This document shows positions 1-7,560 of a DNA stretch of 64,000 nucleotides, piece by piece. Where the stretch lies: positions 7,047 through 71,046 of the forward strand of contig JQAY01000010.1 in NCBI GenBank assembly GCA_001436895.1. The letters are read 5' to 3'. Origin of the DNA: Weissella confusa. GTDB lineage: Bacteria > Bacillota > Bacilli > Lactobacillales > Lactobacillaceae. A model generated the notes under the pieces. It was not told the origin of the DNA and ran no database searches. It saw only the letters and a list, made by a program, of their open reading frames with translations. Every line of letters starts with the position of its first letter. The first letter of the stretch is position 1. Both the position numbers and the translations under genes were made by a program.

Positions 1-1
1 T

Positions 2-976
2 ACAGATTATGCAACTGCTGATAAGGTATTGGACTACTTCCTGCCAAAGGTACAGACGCCAAATGGTTCAACCGTTGCACTTGACGTTGAGAGTGGCGGA
101 CAGAACACTGACGTAATCATGCACGCCTTGCAACGTATTAAGGACGCTGGATATACGCCTATGGTCTATGGTTACAAGAACTACTTGCAAGATTCAACTG
201 ACTTGCAACGTATCGCTAATTCATACGAGCTTTGGCTTGCTGAATATCCAAACTATGAAGTGACACCAGAGCCTAATTACAACTATTTTCCATCGTTTGA
301 TAACGTTGGACTGTTTCAATTCACATCGACTTATGTTGCCGGTGGGTTGGACGGTAACGTTGACTTGAGCGGTGTTACTGATAATGGATACAAGAACGGT
401 AATCCTAGCAAGCCAAACACGGACACGCCAGCTGTGGTTGCCGGTAAGGAAGCCGACAACACTCCAAAGTCAGATATTGCAGCGGGAATGACCGTAAAGG
501 TTAACTTCAGCGCAACACACTATGCGACTGGTGAAGCTATTCCTGAGTTTGTTAAGGGTGAACCACACAAGGTGTTAGAAGTTGATGGCGACCGTGTGTT
601 GCTTGATGACATCTATTCTTGGGTATCAAAGAAGAACGTCGAAATCTTGGACGCTAACACGCAAGATGACTCGGCAGAGTTTAACGGTGTATTCGTACTA
701 GATAGCTGGCAATACGAGTTGGGTGGTGTGTACGTTCGAAACAATGACATGTCAATTCCTGTGGCAGACTACCACAACGATATGCCGGCTGTATCAGTAA
801 CGTTGACCGACCGTCATGGTAACCCATTGGCGGACCAAAACGGCCTTGGCAACAACGGAGTTCCGGAATACTTCACTTTGAATGGACGATACAAGGTATT
901 GCAACGTGTTGGATCATCAATTGAAGTAGAGATGAATGGTGAGGCGGTCTGGTTGAAGTCTGCATTCGCTAACTAG
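2..976 (+). CDS. GH25 muramidase, phage-type endolysin (5' end outside window)
   Basis: Peptidoglycan hydrolase that cuts the glycan strand, most likely a prophage lysin. The reading frame is open from base 2, so the true start lies upstream; the first in-frame start-like codon, TTG at 29, is internal. The visible part begins inside the GH25 barrel: VALDVESGG carries the DxE acidic motif of the family, followed by the segments YTPMVYGYKNYL and LWLAEYP. After a Pro/Asn-rich linker (roughly residues 130-160) come two SH3-like or wall-binding modules, around VKVNFSATHYATGEAIPEF and the C-terminal stretch ending in AVWLKSAFAN. No holin is visible because the window starts here. Its position next to an Abi gene suggests the right end of a prophage. 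Family confidence is high; phage origin is inference. Confidence 0.85.
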   Translation, partial: TDYATADKVLDYFLPKVQTPNGSTVALDVESGGQNTDVIMHALQRIKDAGYTPMVYGYKNYLQDSTDLQRIANSYELWLAEYPNYEVTPEPNYNYFPSFDNVGLFQFTSTYVAGGLDGNVDLSGVTDNGYKNGNPSKPNTDTPAVVAGKEADNTPKSDIAAGMTVKVNFSATHYATGEAIPEFVKGEPHKVLEVDGDRVLLDDIYSWVSKKNVEILDANTQDDSAEFNGVFVLDSWQYELGGVYVRNNDMSIPVADYHNDMPAVSVTLTDRHGNPLADQNGLGNNGVPEYFTLNGRYKVLQRVGSSIEVEMNGEAVWLKSAFAN

Positions 977-985
977 TTTTAAATT

Positions 986-1026
986 GGACCAACCTGTGAC
1001 ATTGAAACAGATACGCAAGTTGGCCC
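986..1026. other. Imperfect hairpin downstream of the lysin
   Basis: GGACCAACCTGTG can pair with CGCAAGTTGGCCC with two or three mismatches across a 15-nt loop. There is no T-run, so it is not a standard terminator. It may stabilise the lysin mRNA 3' end. Seen directly; role unknown. Confidence 0.3.
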
Positions 1027-1037
1027 ATATATAAATT

Positions 1038-1085
1038 AAGCCCGCTGGATTTGGATGAACTTCCTTGTCTGGCGGGCTTTTCTGT
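1038..1085 (+). terminator. Terminator with conserved 28-nt loop (copy 1 of 44-nt repeat)
   Basis: AAGCCCGC pairs perfectly with GCGGGCTT (8 bp) and is followed by TTTTCTGT. The 44 nt at 1038-1081 recur at 2196-2239 with four differences, all in the loop. It ends transcription of the lysin gene. Confidence 0.8.
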
Positions 1086-1092
1086 ATTAAAA

Positions 1093-1121
1093 TTGACATT
1101 CAATATGGTGCCGCATATAAT
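1093..1121 (+). promoter_or_regulatory. Consensus sigma-A promoter of the Abi locus
   Basis: A perfect TTGACA (1093-1098), a 17-nt spacer and a perfect TATAAT (1116-1121). A transcript should start near 1128, immediately before the leader hairpin and about 60 nt upstream of the Abi start codon. It is the strongest-looking promoter in the window. Confidence 0.85.
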
Positions 1122-1127
1122 GAAGGC

Positions 1128-1166
1128 ATATCAAGTCCCCGGGCAATTATGTTCGGGCTTTTTTTA
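1128..1166 (+). ncRNA. Short leader RNA/attenuator hairpin before the Abi gene
   Basis: Between the consensus promoter and the Abi start lies a hairpin: AAGTCC (1133-1138) pairs with GGGCTT (1155-1160, one G-T pair), followed by seven Ts (1159-1165). Most transcripts could end here, giving an RNA of about 40 nt, with read-through expressing the Abi gene. Alternatives are a simple attenuator or a weak, non-functional hairpin (6-bp stem with possible bulged bases). The sequence elements are seen directly; the RNA product is inferred. Confidence 0.4.
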
Positions 1167-1186
1167 TAGTAAAGTTGGAATTAAAA

Positions 1187-2170
1187 ATGAATATACAAGA
1201 TGAAGATCAAAAACTTGTAAATGTTTTTAGTGATCGAAAGATGACAATCGATTCTGAAAATGCAAGTATCTACATTAAAAATATCGGATACTATAAGTTA
1301 AAAGAATACGCAAAGCCATTTGTAAGGGATGGCCTATATGATGGACTACTATTCAGCAGTGTGTTAAAACGATATTTTTTTGATAAAAACCTAAGAATAC
1401 ATTTATTACATATTATTGAAATGATTGAACTAGCCTTTAAAAACAGTCTTGCCGAGCTAATAGGTAATGACTCTGGCCCATTTGGATATTTGGACTTTTT
1501 AGTTTGGGCTGATCAAGGACGTTATACCTCTGAGTATATTATTGGAGAACAATCTTTGATAAAAAATACAATTTTGAAAATGATTAAAAATATGAGTGAA
1601 TATTCAAATCCAGAATATTTTGACGAAAAAAATTTCACTTTAAAAGATAATAAATATAATAAAGTAGAAAATGGTTCTCAACATAAGAAGTATCCTACCG
1701 TTTGGCTAGCATTTGATTTATTGTCATTTGGACAATTACATCATATTTACCAACTTTTACCGTTGGAAAGTAAAAATAAAATTGCTAAAAATTTTAATTG
1801 TGGTAGTTCTGAATTAAATTCATGGATTGGGGCAATGGTTTTAGTTAGAAACGTTTGTGCACACAGTTCTAATTTAATTGATATTGAATTTAAAACTTTG
1901 CCAAAATCTAAAGTCGAATGGAGAGAATATTTACATGTTCACGAACGAAAAAATGGTAAAACTGAGATAACTAATAAATTAGCCAGCATTATTATTCCGA
2001 TAGTTTATTTGGCTCATAATATAGATCAAAATTATGGCTTTGGAGACATCTATAAAGATATTCAAAACGCCATAAAGCCTGTAAGAAAAAACGGTGAAAA
2101 TCAAGCGCAAGCATTAGGCTTTAGTAGCAAGAAAAAAATGATTAAGTTCTTTTCCACTTATTTTCAATAA
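1187..2170 (+). CDS. Abi-family (Abi_2; AbiD/AbiF-like) HEPN abortive infection protein
   Basis: Probable phage-defence effector that shuts down infected cells, presumably by cutting RNA through a HEPN domain. Family hallmarks are visible: an N-terminal IGYYKLKEYAKPF segment (33-45), a helical block YFFDKNLRIHLLHIIEMIE (63-81), VWLAFDLLSFGQLHHIYQLL (172-191), and near the end LVRNVCAH, giving the HEPN R-x4-H pair R221/H226. The product is 327 aa if it starts at ATG 1187, which has GGAA six bases upstream; a TTG at 1175 would add four residues. The gene is visibly much richer in A/T than its neighbours and uses AAA, AAT and TTA codons freely, a sign of transfer. It has its own promoter and terminator between a lysin gene and a chromosomal housekeeping gene, as expected for a lysogenic-conversion gene. 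RNase activity is inferred from the family. Confidence 0.85.
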   Translation: MNIQDEDQKLVNVFSDRKMTIDSENASIYIKNIGYYKLKEYAKPFVRDGLYDGLLFSSVLKRYFFDKNLRIHLLHIIEMIELAFKNSLAELIGNDSGPFGYLDFLVWADQGRYTSEYIIGEQSLIKNTILKMIKNMSEYSNPEYFDEKNFTLKDNKYNKVENGSQHKKYPTVWLAFDLLSFGQLHHIYQLLPLESKNKIAKNFNCGSSELNSWIGAMVLVRNVCAHSSNLIDIEFKTLPKSKVEWREYLHVHERKNGKTEITNKLASIIIPIVYLAHNIDQNYGFGDIYKDIQNAIKPVRKNGENQAQALGFSSKKKMIKFFSTYFQ

Positions 2171-2195
2171 TAACCTTAGTTGATTTACTTGAAAA

Positions 2196-2241
2196 AAGCC
2201 CGCTGTACTTGGATTAACTTCCTCGTCTGGCGGGCTTTTTA
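2196..2241 (+). terminator. Terminator of the Abi gene (copy 2 of 44-nt repeat)
   Basis: AAGCCCGC/GCGGGCTT stem followed by TTTTTATT. It is 40/44 identical to 1038-1081, including most of the loop, so the Abi gene is bracketed by two copies of the same terminator. Confidence 0.8.
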
Positions 2242-2433
2242 TTGTACAATAATTAGGTGAGAAATGTCGGGCCATACCCTGCAAACTAAAATTGGATCCA
2301 GATTAGTTTGCGCCACTAAATACGAGGCTTAATATTTGCGCCAGTGAACTCTCAAACTACTGGTGTATAAGCATTTACACATTCCCACGTACAATGAACC
2401 GTTTGTGGCCATAAGTTAATATAAACATTAATA
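2242..2433. other. Non-coding stretch with inverted repeats; possible prophage attachment side
   Basis: No gene seen. It contains a perfect 9-bp inverted repeat, GCAAACTAA (2281-2289) and TTAGTTTGC (2303-2311), around 13 nt, and a shorter one, CCAGT (2341-2345) with ACTGG (2359-2363). Neither has a T-run. It lies between presumed prophage cargo and the dnaD region, so an attR site or integrase arm sites are possible, but no core sequence can be recognised without the other end. Confidence 0.3.
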
Positions 2434-2476
2434 AACCGCTGAAAACAGTCGTTATAACTGTTTTCAGCGGTTTTTT
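2434..2476. terminator. Bidirectional terminator
   Basis: Perfect 15-bp stem, AACCGCTGAAAACAG with CTGTTTTCAGCGGTT, 9-nt loop, with T- or A-rich flanks on both sides. The stop codon of the minus-strand small gene lies inside its stem. Confidence 0.85.
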
Positions 2477-2592
2477 ATAGTCGTAAGTTGTTTTGGTTGT
2501 TTGTTTTTCTTCTTTCGACGACCTATAACGAATAGTGCTAGCAGCCAGAACCAGGGGCGTAGCCATAATGGGCGGTTATCATTATTATCCAT
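2464..2592 (-). CDS. Very small membrane protein (42 aa)
   Basis: Unrecognised. It encodes MDNNDNRPLWLRPWFWLL followed by ALFVIGRRKKKNKQPK: a short acidic start, one Trp-rich hydrophobic segment (about residues 8-24) and a very basic C-terminus, hence a single-span membrane peptide. The start is chosen because AGGAGG sits seven bases before ATG at 2592; longer versions of the frame have no ribosome binding site. The TGA stop falls within the terminator stem at 2464-2466. It is divergent from dnaD. The strong RBS and precise terminator argue that it is real; function unknown. Confidence 0.6.
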   Translation of the reverse strand: MDNNDNRPLWLRPWFWLLALFVIGRRKKKNKQPKQLTTIKNR

Positions 2593-2660
2593 ATTGCAAA
2601 TCCTCCTATATTGTTTAGCGTACTCTGAATATGACCATCGCGCAGACGGAAATATGGGGG

Positions 2661-2666
2661 TATAAT
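2661..2666 (+). promoter_or_regulatory. -10 element upstream of dnaD
   Basis: A perfect TATAAT preceded by a G-run, 55 bp before the dnaD start. No good -35 is seen, so the call is modest. Confidence 0.4.
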
Positions 2667-2720
2667 AGAAAAATCGAAAAGTATGGGGCACATGCTTTCA
2701 AATTTTAGTTAGGGGAACGT

Positions 2721-3461
2721 ATGACAGATAAATTGAATTTTGCAGCGTTTATGCAATCTGGTACAACGAGCATCAGTAACTATTTACTACAACATTATCG
2801 TGACCTTGGCATGACAAACGAGGAACTGCTTGTTTATGTACAAACTAAGGCAGGCATCGATCGTGGCGAGCTGGAACCTAGCACGCAAAAAATTGGGGAC
2901 ACGCTTGGATGGGATGCGCAGACAGTGTTTGGACATCTTGAGGCCATGCGTGCCAAAGGATTGGTTAATTTCGTTAGTATGCGTGATGGCGCCGGCCGTG
3001 TTAGCACGCAATTGGATTTCCAACCGTTATACGACAAGTTGGTTTCCGAACCGGGCAGTGATGCCATGACGGCAGCGCAACGAGTGGCCACGCAAGGTCA
3101 ACCGGTCACGCATCAAGATGATTTGAGTCGTGCTGCGATTTATAATTTAATCGAGCAGGAGTTTGGTCGACCATTAAGTCAAATGGAGATGGAAACTGTC
3201 AAGAATTGGTTTGACGTTGATCATTTTAAGCCAGAGTTTATCAAGTCAGCGGTGCAAGAAGCCGTGCTTAATGCAGCTTTGAATCTCCGATATATTGAGA
3301 CAATTCTAGTTGCATGGCAGAAGAAAAATTATCGATCTGTCCAGGAAGTTCGCCAAGAGCGTCAGAAACGTACGCAGTTTAAGCAGCTTAATTCAGATGA
3401 AAAGGTTAACATTCCGACTAATGTCGATATTTTAAATACTGACTGGTCACAGTTTAAATAG
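2721..3461 (+). CDS. dnaD: DnaD-like primosomal protein (helicase loader component)
   Basis: Takes part in loading the replicative helicase during chromosome replication (re)start in Firmicutes. Residues about 1-110 form the DnaD N-terminal winged helix (NYLLQHYRDLGMTNEELLVY, then PSTQKIGDTLGWDAQTVFGHL and a Val/Met-rich wing). Residues about 135-210 are the DnaB_2/DnaD C-terminal helical domain, closed by the typical YIETILVAWQKKNYRS motif. Length 246 aa is normal. The start at ATG 2721 follows TTAGGGGAACGT. In many relatives nth follows dnaD; here opp genes follow after a terminator, so the gene is probably monocistronic. Confidence 0.9.
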   Translation: MTDKLNFAAFMQSGTTSISNYLLQHYRDLGMTNEELLVYVQTKAGIDRGELEPSTQKIGDTLGWDAQTVFGHLEAMRAKGLVNFVSMRDGAGRVSTQLDFQPLYDKLVSEPGSDAMTAAQRVATQGQPVTHQDDLSRAAIYNLIEQEFGRPLSQMEMETVKNWFDVDHFKPEFIKSAVQEAVLNAALNLRYIETILVAWQKKNYRSVQEVRQERQKRTQFKQLNSDEKVNIPTNVDILNTDWSQFK

Positions 3462-3503
3462 CTTATTAATCAGTTAATAAGTGAATAACTATTTATTTAA
3501 TAA

Positions 3504-3537
3504 AACCGTTAAGTCCGTTGATTTAACGGTTTTTTTG
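3504..3537 (+). terminator. Terminator of dnaD
   Basis: AACCGTTAA pairs with TTAACGGTT (9 bp, 10-nt loop), followed by seven Ts. Confidence 0.85.
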
Positions 3538-3580
3538 CTGCCGTCTGCATTTTTATATTAGAGAAATATTAAAAAAAGAC

Positions 3581-3609
3581 TTGCTAAAATCACATTTTAG
3601 TCATAATAT
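3581..3609 (+). promoter_or_regulatory. Promoter of oppDFBCA with palindromic operator
   Basis: TTGCTA (3581-3586), 17-nt spacer, TAATAT (3604-3609). The spacer contains a perfect palindrome, CTAAAAT-CAC-ATTTTAG (3584-3600), overlapping the -35. A repressor bound there would block RNA polymerase. The regulator is not identified. Confidence 0.55.
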
Positions 3610-3645
3610 GATGAAATCAATCATGGAAAGTAAGGGGAATGTTAA

Positions 3646-4644
3646 ATGAATGATTCGAATTTGCTAGTTGCTAAAGATGTGAGTGTTAGTTTTAAAATTC
3701 GCGGAGAGTTCGTGACGGCCATTAAGGATGTTAGTTTATCGGTCAAAAGTGGTGAAGTATTAGCCCTTGTCGGTGAATCTGGGTCGGGAAAGTCAACGTT
3801 TGCGACCTCAGTGATTGGGTTGCATGACCCAAGCCAAACGAAAGTTACCGGGAATATACATATGGGCGAACGCGACCTTCTGGCATTAACGCCAGACGAA
3901 TGGCCAGCGATTCGCGGTGCCGACATTGGCATGATTTTTCAAGACCCGCTGGCCGCACTAAATCCACTGGCAAAGGTTGGTGATCAAATTCGTGAGGCTT
4001 TATCGGTGCACAAGGTTTATCAGGAATCTGAGTATGATGGTCGAGTAATCGAGTTGCTAAATCAGGTTGGCATCCCGTATCCAGAACGCGTGGCCAAGGA
4101 GTTCCCACATCAGTTGTCTGGTGGCATGCGTCAACGTGTAGTGATTGCGTTAGCGATTGCGAATAAACCACGCTTGATTATAGCCGATGAACCAACCACA
4201 GCATTGGATGCAACTATTCAGGCCCAAATTTTGGATTTGCTCAAGGATATCCAAGATGAAAATGGTGCGGGCATTATTTTAATCACTCACGATTTGAGTG
4301 TCGTGGCTGAGGTGGCTGATCGTGTGGCGGTTATGTATGCGGGGCAAATAGTCGAGGATGCCGAGGTCGCTGAGTTATTTGCGAATTCGTTGCATCCCTA
4401 CACACGATCATTATTACGATCGAATCCGACCATTGATGCTGATACGGATGAGTTGTATGTCATTCAAGGCACCGTTCCAGGGCTGAAGCATATCGATTTT
4501 CATAAAGATATGTTCCTACAACGAACACCGTGGTTGCCGGAAGATGTTCGTAATGAAGTTGACCCCCAATTGGAAAAGGTTGGCCCAGAACATTGGGTGC
4601 GTGGCAATTCCTGGCGAGTGTTTAGGTTTGATGATGAGGTTTAG
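3646..4644 (+). CDS. oppD: Oligopeptide ABC transporter ATPase OppD
   Basis: One of two nucleotide-binding subunits that power oligopeptide import through OppBC. Walker A GESGSGKS at residues 43-50, Q-loop region MIFQDPLAALNP near 96, signature LSGGMRQR at 157-164, Walker B LIIADE at 177-182, H-loop ITHDLSVV. The C-terminal oligopeptide/dipeptide extension after about residue 250 is present (HPYTRSLLRSNP, then GTVPGL). Its usual cysteine motif is not seen. 332 aa is typical. It is first of five genes in the order D-F-B-C-A. The start at ATG 3646 follows AAGGGGAATGTTAA. Confidence 0.95.
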   Translation: MNDSNLLVAKDVSVSFKIRGEFVTAIKDVSLSVKSGEVLALVGESGSGKSTFATSVIGLHDPSQTKVTGNIHMGERDLLALTPDEWPAIRGADIGMIFQDPLAALNPLAKVGDQIREALSVHKVYQESEYDGRVIELLNQVGIPYPERVAKEFPHQLSGGMRQRVVIALAIANKPRLIIADEPTTALDATIQAQILDLLKDIQDENGAGIILITHDLSVVAEVADRVAVMYAGQIVEDAEVAELFANSLHPYTRSLLRSNPTIDADTDELYVIQGTVPGLKHIDFHKDMFLQRTPWLPEDVRNEVDPQLEKVGPEHWVRGNSWRVFRFDDEV

Positions 4645-4653
4645 GGGGAAAGT

Positions 4654-5610
4654 ATGGCAGAACTATTACGGGTAGAAAATTTAAAAGTTCATTATCCAAT
4701 TCGAAGTGGTTTTTTTAATCGTGTAACGGACTATGTGTACGCGGCTGACGGTGTGAGTTTATCAATTGAAGAGGGTAAAACGTACGGTTTGATTGGTGAG
4801 TCAGGTTCGGGGAAGTCGACAATTGGTAAAGCCATTGTTGGATTGGAGGAAATTACAGCCGGTAAGATCTTTTTTCAAGGAGTTGATGTGACTGATGCTA
4901 AGAGTCGATCACGCATTAATTACAACAAAGATGTGCAAATGATTTTCCAAGATTCAATGTCGTCATTGAATCCGCGTAAGACAATCTTTGACATTATCGC
5001 TGAGCCCCTCCGTAACTTTTCTGGTTACAAAGAGGAGGCGCTTAAATCAGAAGTGCGTCACTTGCTTGAAATCGTTGGATTACCCGAAGAAACGATGTAT
5101 CAATTTCCGTTCCAATTTTCCGGCGGACAACGACAACGTATCGGAATTGCGCGGGCGGTTGCCACAAAACCCAAGTTGATTGTTGCTGATGAACCGGTAT
5201 CCGCGCTTGATTTATCCGTTCAAGCGCAGGTGTTGAACTACATGAAGGCCATTCAACAAGAATTTGGCATCGCCTTTTTGTTCATTTCTCACGATTTAGG
5301 GGTTGTCCGTCACATGACCGAGAATTTAGCCATTATGAATAACGGCCGTTTGGTAGAGGTTGGCACGAGAGATGATATTTTTGATCATGCTCAACACTTG
5401 TATACCAAGCGATTGCTCGCAGCCATCCCAGAGATTGATGTGCCAAATCGGGCTGAAAACCGAGCACATCGCAAGGCGATTGAAGCTGAGTTCCAAGAAC
5501 ATAAGGCAGCATACTACGACAAAGACGGTCGAGCCTTTCCACTAATCTCAGTAAGTGAAACACACGCAGTAGCGTTACCAGAAAATTATTTAGAAGCGGA
5601 GGACTTTTAG
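4654..5610 (+). CDS. oppF: Oligopeptide ABC transporter ATPase OppF
   Basis: Second ATPase of the Opp importer. Walker A GESGSGKS at residues 48-55, signature FSGGQRQR at 155-162, Walker B LIVADE at 175-180, D-loop SALDLS and H-loop ISHDLG. The TTDP-type C-terminal region is shortened: the protein ends at 318 aa with an unusual tail, [14 protein letters not shown]. It starts nine bases after oppD, with GGGGGAAAGT as RBS, and ends one base before the oppB ATG, which supports translational coupling. Confidence 0.95.
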   Translation: MAELLRVENLKVHYPIRSGFFNRVTDYVYAADGVSLSIEEGKTYGLIGESGSGKSTIGKAIVGLEEITAGKIFFQGVDVTDAKSRSRINYNKDVQMIFQDSMSSLNPRKTIFDIIAEPLRNFSGYKEEALKSEVRHLLEIVGLPEETMYQFPFQFSGGQRQRIGIARAVATKPKLIVADEPVSALDLSVQAQVLNYMKAIQQEFGIAFLFISHDLGVVRHMTENLAIMNNGRLVEVGTRDDIFDHAQHLYTKRLLAAIPEIDVPNRAENRAHRKAIEAEFQEHKAAYYDKDGRAFPLISVSETHAVALPENYLEAEDF

Positions 5611-5611
5611 C

Positions 5612-6571
5612 ATGTGGAAGACAATTTTAAGACGTTTGCTAATCATGATTCCGCAATTGTTTCTTGTGTCAGTATTAGTTTTCGTACTCGCAAAGGCCAT
5701 GCCTGGTGATCCGTTCACAGGTAAGTTTGGGCCAAATACGGATCCCAATGAAATTGCAGCTTTGCGTCAAGCGGCCGGATTGAATGACCCATGGACTGTG
5801 CAATATGCACGTTGGATTGGAAATGCCTTTCATGGTGATTTTGGTCAATCATTCCAATTGCACCAACCGGTTGCTCGCGTAATCGGTGGTCGTCTGGGAA
5901 ATACGGTCTGGCTGTCATTGCTTGCGTTGGCTGGTACATATTTGGTTTCAATTACGATGGCTTTGGTGGCCGCGCGTCATGAAAATTCACGCACAGACCG
6001 CTTCTTGTTGATTTATAATTCAATGATTTTCTCACTGCCAGCCTACTTGTTCTACTTGTTCGGTATCTTTGTTTTTGGATACACCTTAGGTTGGTTCCCA
6101 ACCTCGGGTTCAGTGTCTGCCGAGGCATCTGGCTTCTTCGGAACGCTGGGCAGTCGAATTTATCACATGATTTTGCCAGCGTTGATTGTTGCGTTAATCT
6201 CTACAACGAGTACGTTCTCATACCTACGTTCTGGTATTTTGGATGAATCAAAGCAAGAGTATGTGAAGTTGGCTCGTGCAAAGGGTGTCCCAGAAAATCG
6301 CATCTTTTCACGTCATATCTTACGTAACGCATTTTTGCCAATTGCTTCAACCATGGGGTACGCGATTACTGGCATTTTCGGTGGGATGATTATTGCGGAA
6401 ACCATTTTCTCGTTCCCTGGTGTAGGGTCTTTGTTCGTGCAATCTGTGCTTTCACGTGATTATCCGGTTGTAACGGCGTTAGTTCTGTTTAACGGTGTGT
6501 TGGCGGTCCTTGGTGGTTTGTTCTCAGATATCATCATGAGTATCGTTGACCCACGTATTCGAATTTCTTAA
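5612..6571 (+). CDS. oppB: Oligopeptide ABC transporter permease OppB
   Basis: Membrane subunit of the Opp importer. An N-terminal transmembrane segment (RLLIMIPQLFLVSVLVFVLA) is followed by a periplasmic-facing loop and five further predicted helices. The EAA coupling loop is visible as YVKLARAKGVPENRIFSRHILRNA in halves, around residues 215-240, and contacts the ATPases. The C-terminal FSFPGVGSLFVQSV motif is typical of OppB. 319 aa is the normal length. The RBS GGAGGA lies in the 3' end of oppF. Confidence 0.95.
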   Translation: MWKTILRRLLIMIPQLFLVSVLVFVLAKAMPGDPFTGKFGPNTDPNEIAALRQAAGLNDPWTVQYARWIGNAFHGDFGQSFQLHQPVARVIGGRLGNTVWLSLLALAGTYLVSITMALVAARHENSRTDRFLLIYNSMIFSLPAYLFYLFGIFVFGYTLGWFPTSGSVSAEASGFFGTLGSRIYHMILPALIVALISTTSTFSYLRSGILDESKQEYVKLARAKGVPENRIFSRHILRNAFLPIASTMGYAITGIFGGMIIAETIFSFPGVGSLFVQSVLSRDYPVVTALVLFNGVLAVLGGLFSDIIMSIVDPRIRIS

Positions 6572-6585
6572 GGGGGAGATTTTTC

Positions 6586-7464
6586 ATGGAAAAAGCAAAG
6601 AAAAATGTGCCTACTCTCCGGAATGCATTAAAGCGTGAATTCAAAAAAGATCAAGTGGCCCAGTTCGCCCTGATTTTATTAGCGCTCATAACGATTGCGA
6701 TTTTTATTGGTGCTTTATTCGTGCCACGCGCATCGTTTACTGATGTGAATATCATGGATCAGTACTTGGCACCAATGACTGATGGTCACATTTTTGGAAC
6801 TGACAATGGTGGTAAGGATATTTTTGCCTTGCTACTTGTAGCGGCACGCAATTCGCTAACCATCGCCTTCTTTGTGACGGTGCTAATTTTAGCGATTGGA
6901 ACTATTGGCGGTCTTGTGACGGGGTACTTTGGTGGTAAGTTTGATTTGATCTTTATGCGTTTTATTGATTTCATGACCATTTTGCCTGTGATGATGATCA
7001 TTATTGTGTTAGTGACGGTTGTACCTAACTACAACATGTGGACGCTGATTGTTATTATGACGCTATTGGGGTGGTTCAACACAGTACGTTTGATTCGTGC
7101 GCGAACTTTGGTAGAGACCAACCGTGATTATGTGCGGGCGTCAAAAACGTCGGGAACTTCGAATATTAAAATTATTTTTCGCGAGATTTTCCCAAATTTG
7201 TCGTCATTGATTATTGTTGAAGCAACATTGATGTTTGCAGGAAATATTGGTTTGGAAACTAGCTTGTCATTCTTGGGATTCGGATTGCCTGCAAGTACGC
7301 CGTCTCTAGGAACGTTGATTAATTATGCGACGGATCCAGAAACAATGACGGCTCGTCCGTGGGTTTGGGTACCTGCAGCGGTCGTTATCTTGTTGTACAC
7401 GTTGTTGATTATGTTGATTGGACAGGCATTACGCAGAGTTGCTGACCAACGTCAAGCTGATTAA
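6586..7464 (+). CDS. oppC: Oligopeptide ABC transporter permease OppC
   Basis: Partner permease of OppB. One N-terminal helix (FALILLALITIAIFIGALF), then the OppC_N-type segment, an HIFGTDNGGKDIF motif typical of OppC/DppC, and a five-helix permease core with the coupling loop YVRASKTSGTSNIKIIFREI. It ends with LSFLGFGLPASTPSLGTLI, also characteristic. The RBS AAGGGGGAG lies nine bases before ATG 6586. 292 aa is in the family range. Confidence 0.95.
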   Translation: MEKAKKNVPTLRNALKREFKKDQVAQFALILLALITIAIFIGALFVPRASFTDVNIMDQYLAPMTDGHIFGTDNGGKDIFALLLVAARNSLTIAFFVTVLILAIGTIGGLVTGYFGGKFDLIFMRFIDFMTILPVMMIIIVLVTVVPNYNMWTLIVIMTLLGWFNTVRLIRARTLVETNRDYVRASKTSGTSNIKIIFREIFPNLSSLIIVEATLMFAGNIGLETSLSFLGFGLPASTPSLGTLINYATDPETMTARPWVWVPAAVVILLYTLLIMLIGQALRRVADQRQAD

Positions 7465-7560
7465 ATTAAAATAAGATTAGAAAACTTATTGACTTTTAAT
7501 AAACATGGGCGTAAGCTGGTTCACAACAAGCAGTTACTATTTGTTAATGGGGGATATTTT

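Noticed and set aside
1038..2239. The two 44-nt repeats as part of a CRISPR array
   Set aside because: Only two copies, more than 1 kb apart, with stem-loops and T-runs at gene ends; they are terminators. No CRISPR array was found in the window.
2281..2311. 9-bp inverted repeat as a terminator
   Set aside because: No T-run on either side and no gene ends there.
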